From the NCBI GenBank assembly GCA_041685625.1, contig JAWLFJ010000154.1, positions 1-7,592 of the forward strand: a stretch of DNA of 7,592 nt. Direction: 5' to 3'. The position numbers and the translations under genes were made by a program. Of the stretch, positions 1-5,522 are shown in pieces. The notes beneath the pieces are model-generated. The model was given only the letters and a program-made list of their open reading frames with translations, had not been told where the DNA came from and did no database searches. The first letter of the stretch is position 1, and each line of letters begins with the position of its first letter. Source of the stretch: Albimonas sp041685625. Its GTDB lineage: Bacteria > Pseudomonadota > Alphaproteobacteria > Rhodobacterales > Rhodobacteraceae.

Positions 1-961
1 CCGTCGCCGCGCCGCGGGCGCCTCCGTCCGGGCCGAAGCCGTTGGCGGCGAGGGCGGCGTCGGTCTCCGCCGCGCCGGGCGCGGTGGCGGGACCCGGCCG
101 GGTCACGGCGAGGGCGGCGGCGGCGTTGGCGCGGCGGGCGGCGCCTTCCGGCGTCAGACCGCGGATCAGGCCGGCGGCGAAGACGCCGAGATGGGCGTCG
201 CCGGCGCCGTTGGTGTCGACCGCCTCGACCGGGAAGCCGGGGACGTGGCGCGCGCCGGCGGCGGTGGCGAGGGCGCAGCCCTCGGGGCCGAGGCGGACCA
301 CGGCGCCCTCCGCCGACGGACCCATGCGCGCGAGAAGGCCCTGCGCCAGCGCCCCGCCCGACGCGTCGCGCCCGAGGATCGCGGCGGCCTCGGCGGCGTT
401 GGCGCTGATCCAGGCGGCGCGGCGGAGGGCGGCGGCCATCGCCTCCGGCGCCATCTGACCGTGGGCCGGCGTCGGGTCGAAGAACAGGCGCGCGCCCCTC
501 GCCTTGCGGAGCCAGGCGGTGAGCGCGGCGCTGCTGCGGGCGTGGATCAGCGGGTAGCCTGAGACGATCACGCCGCCCCAATGCGCGCCGCGGAGGGGGG
601 CGAGGGCGGCCGGGACGAGCACGCCGTCGGCGCCCTCCTTGGAGACGAAGCTGCGCTCGCCCGCGTCGTCGACGATCACGACGCAGACGCCCTGCTCCTC
701 GGCCTGCCGGGGCTGGAGGATCTCGATCCCTTCGGCCGCGAGCGCGGCCACGACGCGGTCGGCGAAGGGGCCGGTCCCGATCCCGCCGCCATAGACCACG
801 CGCAGCCCCTCCCGCCGGGCGGCGGCCATGGCGTTGAAGCCGCCGCCGACGGCGGGGGCGAAGGCGGAGGCGAGCACGTCCTCGCCCGGCGCCGGGGGAT
901 GCGGCGCTCGGAACACGAGGTCCACGACAACGCCGGAGAGCTGGAGCAGGGCGTCGTTCAT
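1..961 (-). CDS. PfkB-family carbohydrate/nucleoside kinase (YegV-like), 3' end cut by window
   Basis: The frame is open from an ATG at 961 to the left edge, giving 320 residues with no stop. It begins MNDALLQLSGVVVDLVFRAP. PfkB landmarks are in order: the glycine-rich substrate-binding segment VGGGFNAMAAARREG (38-52), NAAE (188-191), VRLGPEG (222-228), and the C-terminal signature DTNGAGDAHLG (249-259) with D255 as expected catalytic base. PfkB proteins are usually about 300 residues, so the stop should lie just outside. The family phosphorylates a sugar or nucleoside hydroxyl with ATP in the cytoplasm; the substrate cannot be read from sequence. An ADP-ribosylglycohydrolase gene lies upstream on the same strand, as in E. 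coli yegU-yegV. The start has no Shine-Dalgarno, but the N-terminus fits the family and no better start is visible. Family assignment is firm; substrate unknown. Confidence 0.88.
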   Translation of the reverse strand, partial: MNDALLQLSGVVVDLVFRAPHPPAPGEDVLASAFAPAVGGGFNAMAAARREGLRVVYGGGIGTGPFADRVVAALAAEGIEILQPRQAEEQGVCVVIVDDAGERSFVSKEGADGVLVPAALAPLRGAHWGGVIVSGYPLIHARSSAALTAWLRKARGARLFFDPTPAHGQMAPEAMAAALRRAAWISANAAEAAAILGRDASGGALAQGLLARMGPSAEGAVVRLGPEGCALATAAGARHVPGFPVEAVDTNGAGDAHLGVFAAGLIRGLTPEGAARRANAAAALAVTRPGPATAPGAAETDAALAANGFGPDGGARGAAT

Positions 962-1412
962 GCGCCGGCGTGAGCGTCGGGCCGGGCGGACCGGCGGCGC
1001 CGCGCCGGCGGCTGCGGGCCGATGCGGGCGCGTCGGGCGGCGCCGATGCGGCCGGCGGCGCGTGGCGGCCGCGGGGGCTCGCGGGGCGGGACGGTGGGGA
1101 TCGCCCCGCCGCGGCCGGCGGCGCGACCGGCCACGGCGGGCGCATGCGCCGGGCCGAGGCGGACGGCGCCGACGCGGCCGGCGGCGATGCGGACGGCGCC
1201 GACGCGGCCGGCGGCGATGCGGAAGGCGCCGATGCGGCCGGCGGCGATGCGGACGGCGCCGATGCGGACGCCGGCGCGAAGCGGCGGCGCGTGCGGCGGG
1301 ACGGCCCGGGCGCGGCGGAAGCGCGGCGCCCGGGGCTCCGCGCCGTCCCGGCGGCAGGGCGGTCCGGGCGGGCGATGCGCCGAAGGCGCGAGGTCCGTCC
1401 CGGCCGCCCGGC
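962..1412. other. GC-rich gap between hydrolase and kinase genes
   Basis: These 451 bases separate two same-strand genes, much more than normal operon spacing. The main content is the tandem repeat at 1156-1275, with a lone matching 15-mer at 1045-1059. Minus-strand translation is open throughout, giving Arg/Ala/Pro-rich text with decapeptide repeats of the RIGAVRIAAG type; one plus-strand frame gives ADGADAAGGD repeats. None resembles a folded protein and none has a convincing ribosome site. I call it non-coding, with modest confidence because GC bias hides codon evidence. Confidence 0.5.
1156..1275. repeat. Tandem repeat: eight 15-bp units, partly as 30-bp doublets
   Basis: Eight 15-base units lie end to end. 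Two alternating types, gatgcggacggcgcc and gacgcggccggcggc, make a 30-base period in the middle; 1171-1200, 1201-1230 and 1231-1260 are nearly identical, with one or two changes each. The flanking units are more diverged. A further exact gatgcggccggcggc lies at 1045-1059. GGCGCC palindromes recur every 30 bases at the unit joints. The period is a multiple of three, so the array does not break any reading frame. Confidence 0.9.
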
Positions 1413-2393
1413 TCACGCCCGCGCCCTCAGCGCCAGCAGCGCCCCGGCGACGGCGGCGAGGTCGAGGCCGTTGACCTCGACGACCGTGGCGAGGGGCGCG
1501 CGCGGCAGGGCGCCGACCCCGGCGCAGGCGCCGGCGAGGGCGCCGGCGATCGCGGCCATGGTGTCGGTGTCGTCGCCGGCGTTGGCGGCGTCGAGGCAGG
1601 CGGACCAAGGGTCGCCTCCCGCCGCCTCCACGAAGCCGAAGGCGGCGGGCACGCTCTCCCGCGCCTTCACCGAGACGCCGATCTCCGCCACCCGCGCCGC
1701 GCCCCCCTCCCGCGCCAGCGCCCGCGCGGCGGCGATGCGCTCGGCCACGTCGCCGCCGGGGGCGCCGGCCGCCGCCGCGCCCTCGCGCGCCGCGGCCTCG
1801 CCCAGCGCCGCGGCCTCGGCCCAGCCGGCCCCGCCGACGCCGGCGGAGACGGCGGCCGCCACCGCGCAGGCCGCCGCCAGCCCCGGCCCCGCGTCATGCG
1901 TGATCCGCGCCGTCTCCCGCACCCGCGCCACCAGCCGGCCGAGCGGCTCCGGCGGCACGGCGATCCCCACCGGGGCGACGCGCATGGCGGCGCCGTTGGT
2001 GTCGCCCTCGCGTCCGGTCTCGGCGGGATCCGCCCCCGCCGCCAGCGCCTCCAGCGCCCGGCGCGTCGAGGGGCCGAGCAGGTCCGAGAGCCCGCGCGCC
2101 CGCACCCCGGCCTCCCACGCCATCAGATCGCGCCCCCAGGCGCGCGCGTCGAAGCCCGGCGCGTCGGCGACGAGCCGCGCGGCGAGGAGCAGCGCCTGCT
2201 CGGTGTCGTCCGTGACCTGACCGAGGACGAGGCCGCGCGCGACCGGATGCGCGGGATCGGGCGCGACGAAGCCCTCGATCCGGCCCCAGCGCGCCGCGAT
2301 CTCCGAGGCCGGCAGCGTCTGCGCCGGGGCGCCCAGCGCGTCGCCGAGGGCGAGGCCCGCCAGCGCGCCCTCGGCCCGGTCCCGATCCGCCAT
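1413..2393 (-). CDS. ADP-ribosylglycohydrolase family protein (YegU/DraG-like)
   Basis: The protein has 326 residues. Family motifs are complete: GALAGLALGDALGAPAQ (9-25), the metal-binding TDDTE (61-65), TNGAAMRVAPVG (132-143), ITHDAGPG (164-171) and the C-terminal NAGDDTDTMAAIAGA (271-285), where D275, D277 and T278 correspond to the second set of metal ligands. Enzymes of this all-alpha fold use two Mg/Mn ions to cleave the N- or O-glycosidic bond of ADP-ribosyl groups or related nucleotides; the actual substrate is unknown. The ATG at 2393 is supported by GGAGGAG at 2401-2407 with a 7-base spacer. It is divergent from pncB across 98 bases and upstream of a PfkB kinase, the arrangement seen in E. 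coli yegU-yegV. With pncB adjacent, a role around NAD-derived ADP-ribose is plausible but inferred. Confidence 0.92.
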   Translation of the reverse strand: MADRDRAEGALAGLALGDALGAPAQTLPASEIAARWGRIEGFVAPDPAHPVARGLVLGQVTDDTEQALLLAARLVADAPGFDARAWGRDLMAWEAGVRARGLSDLLGPSTRRALEALAAGADPAETGREGDTNGAAMRVAPVGIAVPPEPLGRLVARVRETARITHDAGPGLAAACAVAAAVSAGVGGAGWAEAAALGEAAAREGAAAAGAPGGDVAERIAAARALAREGGAARVAEIGVSVKARESVPAAFGFVEAAGGDPWSACLDAANAGDDTDTMAAIAGALAGACAGVGALPRAPLATVVEVNGLDLAAVAGALLALRARA

Positions 2394-2491
2394 GGCGCGT
2401 CTCCTCCGCCCGCGGGGCTGTCCTTCCCCGTCCCCGGCCGCTACAACCCGCCGGGCGAAGCCGCAAGCGTCCCGCAGCGCCCGAGAGCCCG
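2394..2491. promoter_or_regulatory. Divergent promoter region, hydrolase gene / pncB
   Basis: The 98 bases between the two divergent starts must hold both promoters. On the minus strand TTGCGG (2460-2465), 17 bases, then TAGCGG (2437-2442) is a weak sigma-70-like pair for the hydrolase. On the plus strand CTACAA (2441-2446) could be a -10 for pncB, but no good -35 is visible. The hydrolase has a strong GGAGGAG ribosome site, while pncB has only a weak GAGAG at 2483-2487. I see no clear operator for a known NAD regulator. Confidence 0.35.
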
Positions 2492-3787
2492 ATGACCGAC
2501 ATCGCCAAGCGCGTCTACGACCACCAGTGGAAGATCGACCCGATCGTCCGCTCGGTGCTCGACACCGACTTCTACAAGCTCCTGATGGCGCAGTCGGTGC
2601 ACCACAACCACCCGACCGCGCGCGTGACCTTCTCGCTGATCAACCGCGACGCCTCGGTGCCGCTCGCCCGGCTGATCGACGAGGGCGAGCTGCGCGAGCA
2701 TCTCGACCACGTCCGCTCGCTCTCGCTTCGCCGGGGCGAGAGCACCTGGATGCGCGGCAACACCTTCTACGGCAAGCGCTGGATGTTCGAGCCGGGCTTC
2801 ATGGAGTGGCTCGAGGGCTTCCGCTTCCCCGACTACCACCTCGAGCGGCGCGGCGAGCAGTACGAGCTGCACTTCGAGGGATCCTGGCCCGAGACCATGA
2901 TGTGGGAGGTCCCCGCCCTCGCCATCCTGATGGAGCTGCGCACCCGCGCGGTGCTCCGCGGCATGGGCAAGTTCGCGCTCGAGGTGCTCTACGCCCGCGC
3001 CAAGACCCGCGTCTGGGAGAAGATCGAGCGCCTGCAGAAGCTGGAGCATCTCGCCATCGCCGATTTCGGCACCCGCCGGCGGCACGGCTTCCTCTGGCAG
3101 GAGTGGTGCGTGCAGGCCATGGCCGAGGGGCTGGGGCCGGCCTTCACCGGCACCTCCAACTGTCTGATCGCGATGCGCCACGACATCGAGGCGATCGGCA
3201 CCAACGCGCACGAACTGCCGATGGTCTACGCCGCCCTCGCGGGCGCCGACGACGCGGCGCTGGCGCAGGCGCCCTACCGCGTGCTCGCGGACTGGCAGGC
3301 GGACTACGACGGCAACCTCCTGATCCTGCTGCCGGACACCTTCGGCTCGGAGGGATTCTACCGCCACGCGCCCGACTGGGTGGCGCGCTGGACCGGCGTG
3401 CGCGTCGATTCGGGCGACCCGTTCGAGGGCGGCGAGCGCGCCATCGCCTTCTGGCGGGCCGCCGGCCAGGACCCGCGCACCAAGCGCCTGATCTTCTCCG
3501 ACGGGCTCGACATCGAGCTGATCGAGCGTCTGCACGCCGCCTTCGCCCACCGCGCCAAGGTCTCCTTCGGCTGGGGCACGCTCCTGACCAACGACTTCCG
3601 CGGCCTCGCGCCGGGCGACGCGCTGGCGCCCTTCTCCCTCGTCTGCAAGGCGGCGGAGGCCGAGGGGCGGCCCTGCGTCAAGATCTCCGACAACCCCGTC
3701 AAGGCCACCGGCCCGGCCAAGGAGATCGCCCGCTACCGGCGCGTCTTCGAGGTCGGCGAGCAGACCGCGCGCGCCGTCGCGGTCTGA
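2492..3787 (+). CDS. pncB: Nicotinate phosphoribosyltransferase
   Basis: The 431-residue protein has the length of bacterial PncB and its motifs in order: LDTDFYKLLMAQ (23-34), FGTRRRHGF (192-200), GTSNCLIAM (220-228), IGTNAHE (235-241) with H240 at the position of the autophosphorylated histidine, VRVDSGDPFEGG (303-314), FSDGLD (335-340), FGWGTLLTND (359-368) and KISDNPVKATG (397-407). It makes nicotinate mononucleotide from nicotinate and PRPP, stimulated by ATP hydrolysis, the committing step of the Preiss-Handler pathway. The start follows a weak GAGAG; the N-terminus MTDIAKRVYDHQWKIDP fits the family. The pncA gene 1.7 kb downstream on the same strand supplies its substrate. A strong hairpin begins 47 bases after the stop, so it is probably transcribed alone. 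Confidence 0.97.
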   Translation: MTDIAKRVYDHQWKIDPIVRSVLDTDFYKLLMAQSVHHNHPTARVTFSLINRDASVPLARLIDEGELREHLDHVRSLSLRRGESTWMRGNTFYGKRWMFEPGFMEWLEGFRFPDYHLERRGEQYELHFEGSWPETMMWEVPALAILMELRTRAVLRGMGKFALEVLYARAKTRVWEKIERLQKLEHLAIADFGTRRRHGFLWQEWCVQAMAEGLGPAFTGTSNCLIAMRHDIEAIGTNAHELPMVYAALAGADDAALAQAPYRVLADWQADYDGNLLILLPDTFGSEGFYRHAPDWVARWTGVRVDSGDPFEGGERAIAFWRAAGQDPRTKRLIFSDGLDIELIERLHAAFAHRAKVSFGWGTLLTNDFRGLAPGDALAPFSLVCKAAEAEGRPCVKISDNPVKATGPAKEIARYRRVFEVGEQTARAVAV

Positions 3788-3834
3788 CGCCTTCGGCCTG
3801 CGCGCGCCGCGGACGCCGGCCCGCAAGGATCGAT

Positions 3835-3868
3835 CCGGGCGCGCGAAGGGGCGCCTCCGCGCGCCCGG
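3835..3868 (+). terminator. Hairpin downstream of pncB, probable terminator
   Basis: An 11-base perfect inverted repeat, ccgggcgcgcg (3835-3845) and cgcgcgcccgg (3858-3868), encloses a 12-base loop, starting 47 bases past the pncB stop. No T-run follows, so intrinsic termination would rest on the stem alone or on Rho. A second, shorter hairpin, GGCGTCG/CGACGCC (3909-3915, 3920-3926), lies 41 bases further on. Apart from these I see nothing else in the 204 bases before the next gene. Confidence 0.45.
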
Positions 3869-3991
3869 CGCGTTCGTCGCCTCCCGCCCGATCCCGCCCC
3901 GGCCGCAGGGCGTCGCCCGCGACGCCGTCCTCCGCCCCCGCGACGCCGCATCCGCTCGCCCCTCGACGTCCGTCGGCGTAAACCTCCCGGC

Positions 3992-4699
3992 ATGGCCGAT
4001 CAGATCATCCGCATCCTCGCGCTCGTCCTGGTGTTCGCGGCCGCCTGGCCGGTCGCCCGCGCCGCGGCGCGCCGGGCGGAACCCGCGAGCCGCCCGGAGC
4101 CCGCGGCCTTCGGCGTCGCGCTGCCCTTCGGCGGCTTCGCGCGCCACGCGCTCGGCGCCGCGGCGGCGTCGCTGGCCGTCGCGCTCGGCATCTGGGCGCT
4201 GGCCGCGCCCGAGGTCGCGCTGGGGCTGCTGACGGACCGGGCGCCGCTGCGGCGGATCTCCTGGCCCTTCCTCGCGAGCGGGGCCGGCGCGCTCTATCTC
4301 ACGGTCTGGCTGGCCGGCGCGACCGGGGCGCCGGTGGCGCTCGGCGCCGCGCGATTCGGCCGCGCCGCCGGCCCGCTGGCGGACATGGCGCTGCGCCTTC
4401 TGCTGCTGATCCCGACGACGGCGGCGGCCTTCATGCTGGCCTCGGCCCTCGCGGGGGCCTTCGGCGGGGACTGGCGGAACGCGCTGGCGGCGGTGCCATC
4501 CAGCCTCGTCTACGGGCTCGCGGCGGCGGGGATCTCGGGCGTCTTCGTCTGGGCGGCCGTGCTCTCCGGCCTGCCGATGACGCTGGCGGCGGCGGGCCTG
4601 CGCGCGGGCCTCGGCGCCCGGCGGGCCGCCCTCGCGGCGGCGCTCGGCCTCGTCCTCGCCGCCCTGCCCGCGGCGCTGCTGCTCTCGCTGCTGGCCTGA
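3992..4699 (+). CDS. Six-segment integral membrane protein, function unknown
   Basis: The protein has 235 residues, extremely rich in Ala, Leu and Gly. Likely membrane helices are at about 6-24, 53-79, 93-117, 132-156, 170-195 and 209-234. A short Arg/Pro-rich cytoplasmic-type segment (22-37, AARRAEPASRPEP) follows the first helix, consistent with a positive-inside N-out topology there. The segment around residues 81-91 (TDRAPLRRISW) is the other clearly polar loop. I recognise no catalytic motif or named family. The ATG at 3992 has only a poor Shine-Dalgarno, so an internal start is possible, but helix 1 begins right after it. A strong hairpin follows 3 bases past the stop, making it a single-gene unit between pncB and DUF2892. 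Coding is supported by coherent hydrophobic periodicity. Confidence 0.75.
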   Translation: MADQIIRILALVLVFAAAWPVARAAARRAEPASRPEPAAFGVALPFGGFARHALGAAAASLAVALGIWALAAPEVALGLLTDRAPLRRISWPFLASGAGALYLTVWLAGATGAPVALGAARFGRAAGPLADMALRLLLLIPTTAAAFMLASALAGAFGGDWRNALAAVPSSLVYGLAAAGISGVFVWAAVLSGLPMTLAAAGLRAGLGARRAALAAALGLVLAALPAALLLSLLA

Positions 4700-4702
4700 G
4701 GC

Positions 4703-4731
4703 GTCGGCGCCCCGCCGCGGGGCGTGCCGAC
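4703..4731 (+). terminator. Strong hairpin after the membrane protein gene
   Basis: GTCGGC (4703-4708) pairs with GCCGAC (4726-4731), and inside it GCCCCG (4709-4714) pairs with CGGGGC (4718-4723). This makes a 12-bp stem with a CCG loop and a two-base bulge (GT, 4724-4725). It begins immediately after the stop codon at 4697-4699. There is no U-tract, as is common in very GC-rich genomes. Confidence 0.5.
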
Positions 4732-4810
4732 CTCGCCCGCCCCGGGAACCCGGCCGCAGGCGGATCGTTCCCACCGGAGAGGCGCGGGCCATGCGCCCGC
4801 GCGGAGCCCG

Positions 4811-4822
4811 AGGAGAGATCCG
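4811..4822 (+). promoter_or_regulatory. Ribosome binding site that fixes the DUF2892 start
   Basis: AGGAGAG (4811-4817) stands five bases before the ATG at 4823. The same frame is open upstream to an ATG at 4724, but that one lies within the preceding gene's terminator hairpin and would add 33 residues unlike the family. Confidence 0.8.
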
Positions 4823-5032
4823 ATGAACAGTCTTCCGAACAACGTCGGCGGCGTCGACCGCCTGCTCCGCGCCGTCCTCGGCGCCGTGCTGCTGGCGGTC
4901 GCTCTCGCCGGCGTGACGACGGGCGCCCTCGCCTGGATCCTCGGCATCGCCGGCGCCGTGCTGCTCGCGACCGCGGGGCTGAGCTTCTGCCCGCTCTACG
5001 CCATGATCGGCGTGCGCACCTGCAGGACCTGA
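4823..5032 (+). CDS. DUF2892 (YgaP-type transmembrane domain) small membrane protein
   Basis: A 69-residue protein starts MNSLPNNVGGVDRLLR, has two hydrophobic stretches (about 17-35 and 37-53) and ends FCPLYAMIGVRTCRT. The N-terminal NVGxxDRxxR and the C-terminal GxxFCPLYxxxGxxT are the hallmarks of DUF2892, the membrane domain also found fused to rhodanese in E. coli YgaP. Here it is the stand-alone form of normal length. Two cysteines (C56 in FCPLY and C67 near the end) are retained. Standalone members have no settled function; YgaP-related sulfur transfer is suggestive but not shown here, as no rhodanese gene is nearby. The convergent ABM gene ends only 16 bases away. Confidence 0.9.
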   Translation: MNSLPNNVGGVDRLLRAVLGAVLLAVALAGVTTGALAWILGIAGAVLLATAGLSFCPLYAMIGVRTCRT

Positions 5033-5048
5033 GCCGCGCGGCGGGCCG

Positions 5049-5345
5049 TCACTTCGCCCAGATCTCGTCCGAGGTGACGAGGACCACCTCGCCCTCGATC
5101 AGCGGCCCGGCGCTCTCGAAGAAGGCCGCGACGGTGGCCGAGCCGTTGTGCAGATCCCGCGCCGCGGCGTCGCGGAAGCGCTCGTAGGTGGTGAAGACGC
5201 AGGGGTCCGTCTCGTCGACCGAGACGAAGAAGCCGACGGTGTCGGGCTCGCTCGCGCGGACGGTCTCGGCGACCTTCAGGAGGGCGTCGCGCATGGCGGC
5301 CTCGGCCCCCGGCCTGACGCGGATGATCGCGGTGATGGTCTTCAT
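5049..5345 (-). CDS. ABM-domain (antibiotic biosynthesis monooxygenase-like) small protein
   Basis: A 98-residue protein begins MKTITAIIRVRPGAEAAMRDAL and ends IWAK. It has the layout of a dimeric alpha+beta ABM ferredoxin-like barrel: beta strand 3-10, helix 14-31 (about), FFVSVDETDP (39-48), FTTYERFRD (51-59), AARDLHNGSATVAAFFE (61-77) and PLIEGEV (81-87). The F-x-x-YE, H-x-x-S and AFF pattern is typical of YgiN-like putative quinol monooxygenases of about 100 residues. Many such proteins act without a cofactor on small aromatic substrates, but substrates are rarely known and some members are not enzymes. The start at 5345 has GGAGG (5354-5358 on the minus strand) eight bases upstream. The open frame extends upstream antisense to pncA, but that part is spurious. 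The gene is divergent from pncA. Confidence 0.88.
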   Translation of the reverse strand: MKTITAIIRVRPGAEAAMRDALLKVAETVRASEPDTVGFFVSVDETDPCVFTTYERFRDAAARDLHNGSATVAAFFESAGPLIEGEVVLVTSDEIWAK

Positions 5346-5394
5346 CGGGTCGGCCTCCGCTGCCCCCTCGCCGCCCGTCGCGGCGTCGAGGGGG

Positions 5395-5423
5395 AGGCTA
5401 GCGGCGCCGTCCCGGGCTTGAAA
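5395..5423 (-). promoter_or_regulatory. Weak candidate promoter for the ABM gene
   Basis: On the minus strand TTTCAA (5418-5423), 17 bases, then TAGCCT (5395-5400), about 50 bases before the ATG at 5345. Matches are only about half of consensus in each box. It is the best pair I can find in this gap. Confidence 0.22.
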
Positions 5424-5441
5424 GGCCCCGTTCGGGGGCCG

Positions 5442-5456
5442 GAACGATACCCGAAC
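5442..5456. promoter_or_regulatory. LexA-box-like direct repeat GAAC-N7-GAAC
   Basis: GAAC (5442-5445), seven bases GATACCC, GAAC (5453-5456). This matches the fixed positions of the alphaproteobacterial LexA operator (GTTC-N7-GTTC on the other strand), as does the box at mmcB in this window. It directly abuts the predicted -35 of pncA. The N7 is less AT-rich than in typical boxes. The same bases also form part of an inverted repeat, GTTCGGG (5430-5436) with CCCGAAC (5450-5456). Function is inferred. Confidence 0.4.
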
Positions 5457-5486
5457 TTGCGTGCGCCCGTCGCCCCGCCCTACGCT
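5457..5486 (+). promoter_or_regulatory. Candidate pncA promoter
   Basis: TTGCGT (5457-5462), 18 bases, TACGCT (5481-5486); read one base earlier it is CTTGCG-N18-CTACGC, close to the alphaproteobacterial housekeeping pattern. Transcription would start near 5493, about 30 bases before the ATG. Confidence 0.38.
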
Positions 5487-5522
5487 GCCCCCCGATCCCG
5501 GACCCCCCGAGGAGGCCCGCCG

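Noticed and set aside
42..973. Plus-strand open frames over the kinase gene
   Set aside because: Antisense shadows of the PfkB kinase, which runs off the edge on the minus strand.
1156..1275. Tandem array as CRISPR
   Set aside because: Units are contiguous and near-identical with no unique spacers.
1156..1275. ADGADAAGGD repeats as a pentapeptide-repeat protein
   Set aside because: They lack the A(D/N)LXX pattern with a central large hydrophobic residue, and the surrounding frame is not protein-like.
828..2495. 555- and 416-codon open frames on the plus strand over the hydrolase gene
   Set aside because: Antisense to a well-supported ADP-ribosylglycohydrolase; Arg/Gly/Ala-rich with no family signature.
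2441..4792. 783-codon open frame on the minus strand
   Set aside because: It lies antisense to pncB and the membrane gene; the translation is Arg/Gly/Ala-rich shadow text without motifs, expected opposite GC-rich genes.
4826..4841. GAAC-N8-GAAC at the start of the DUF2892 gene
   Set aside because: The spacer is 8, not the 7 needed for a LexA box, and it lies in coding sequence.
5148..5522. N-terminal extension of PncA to 327 residues
   Set aside because: It is antisense to the ABM gene; the ATG at 5523 has a strong GAGGAGG site and the family N-terminus.
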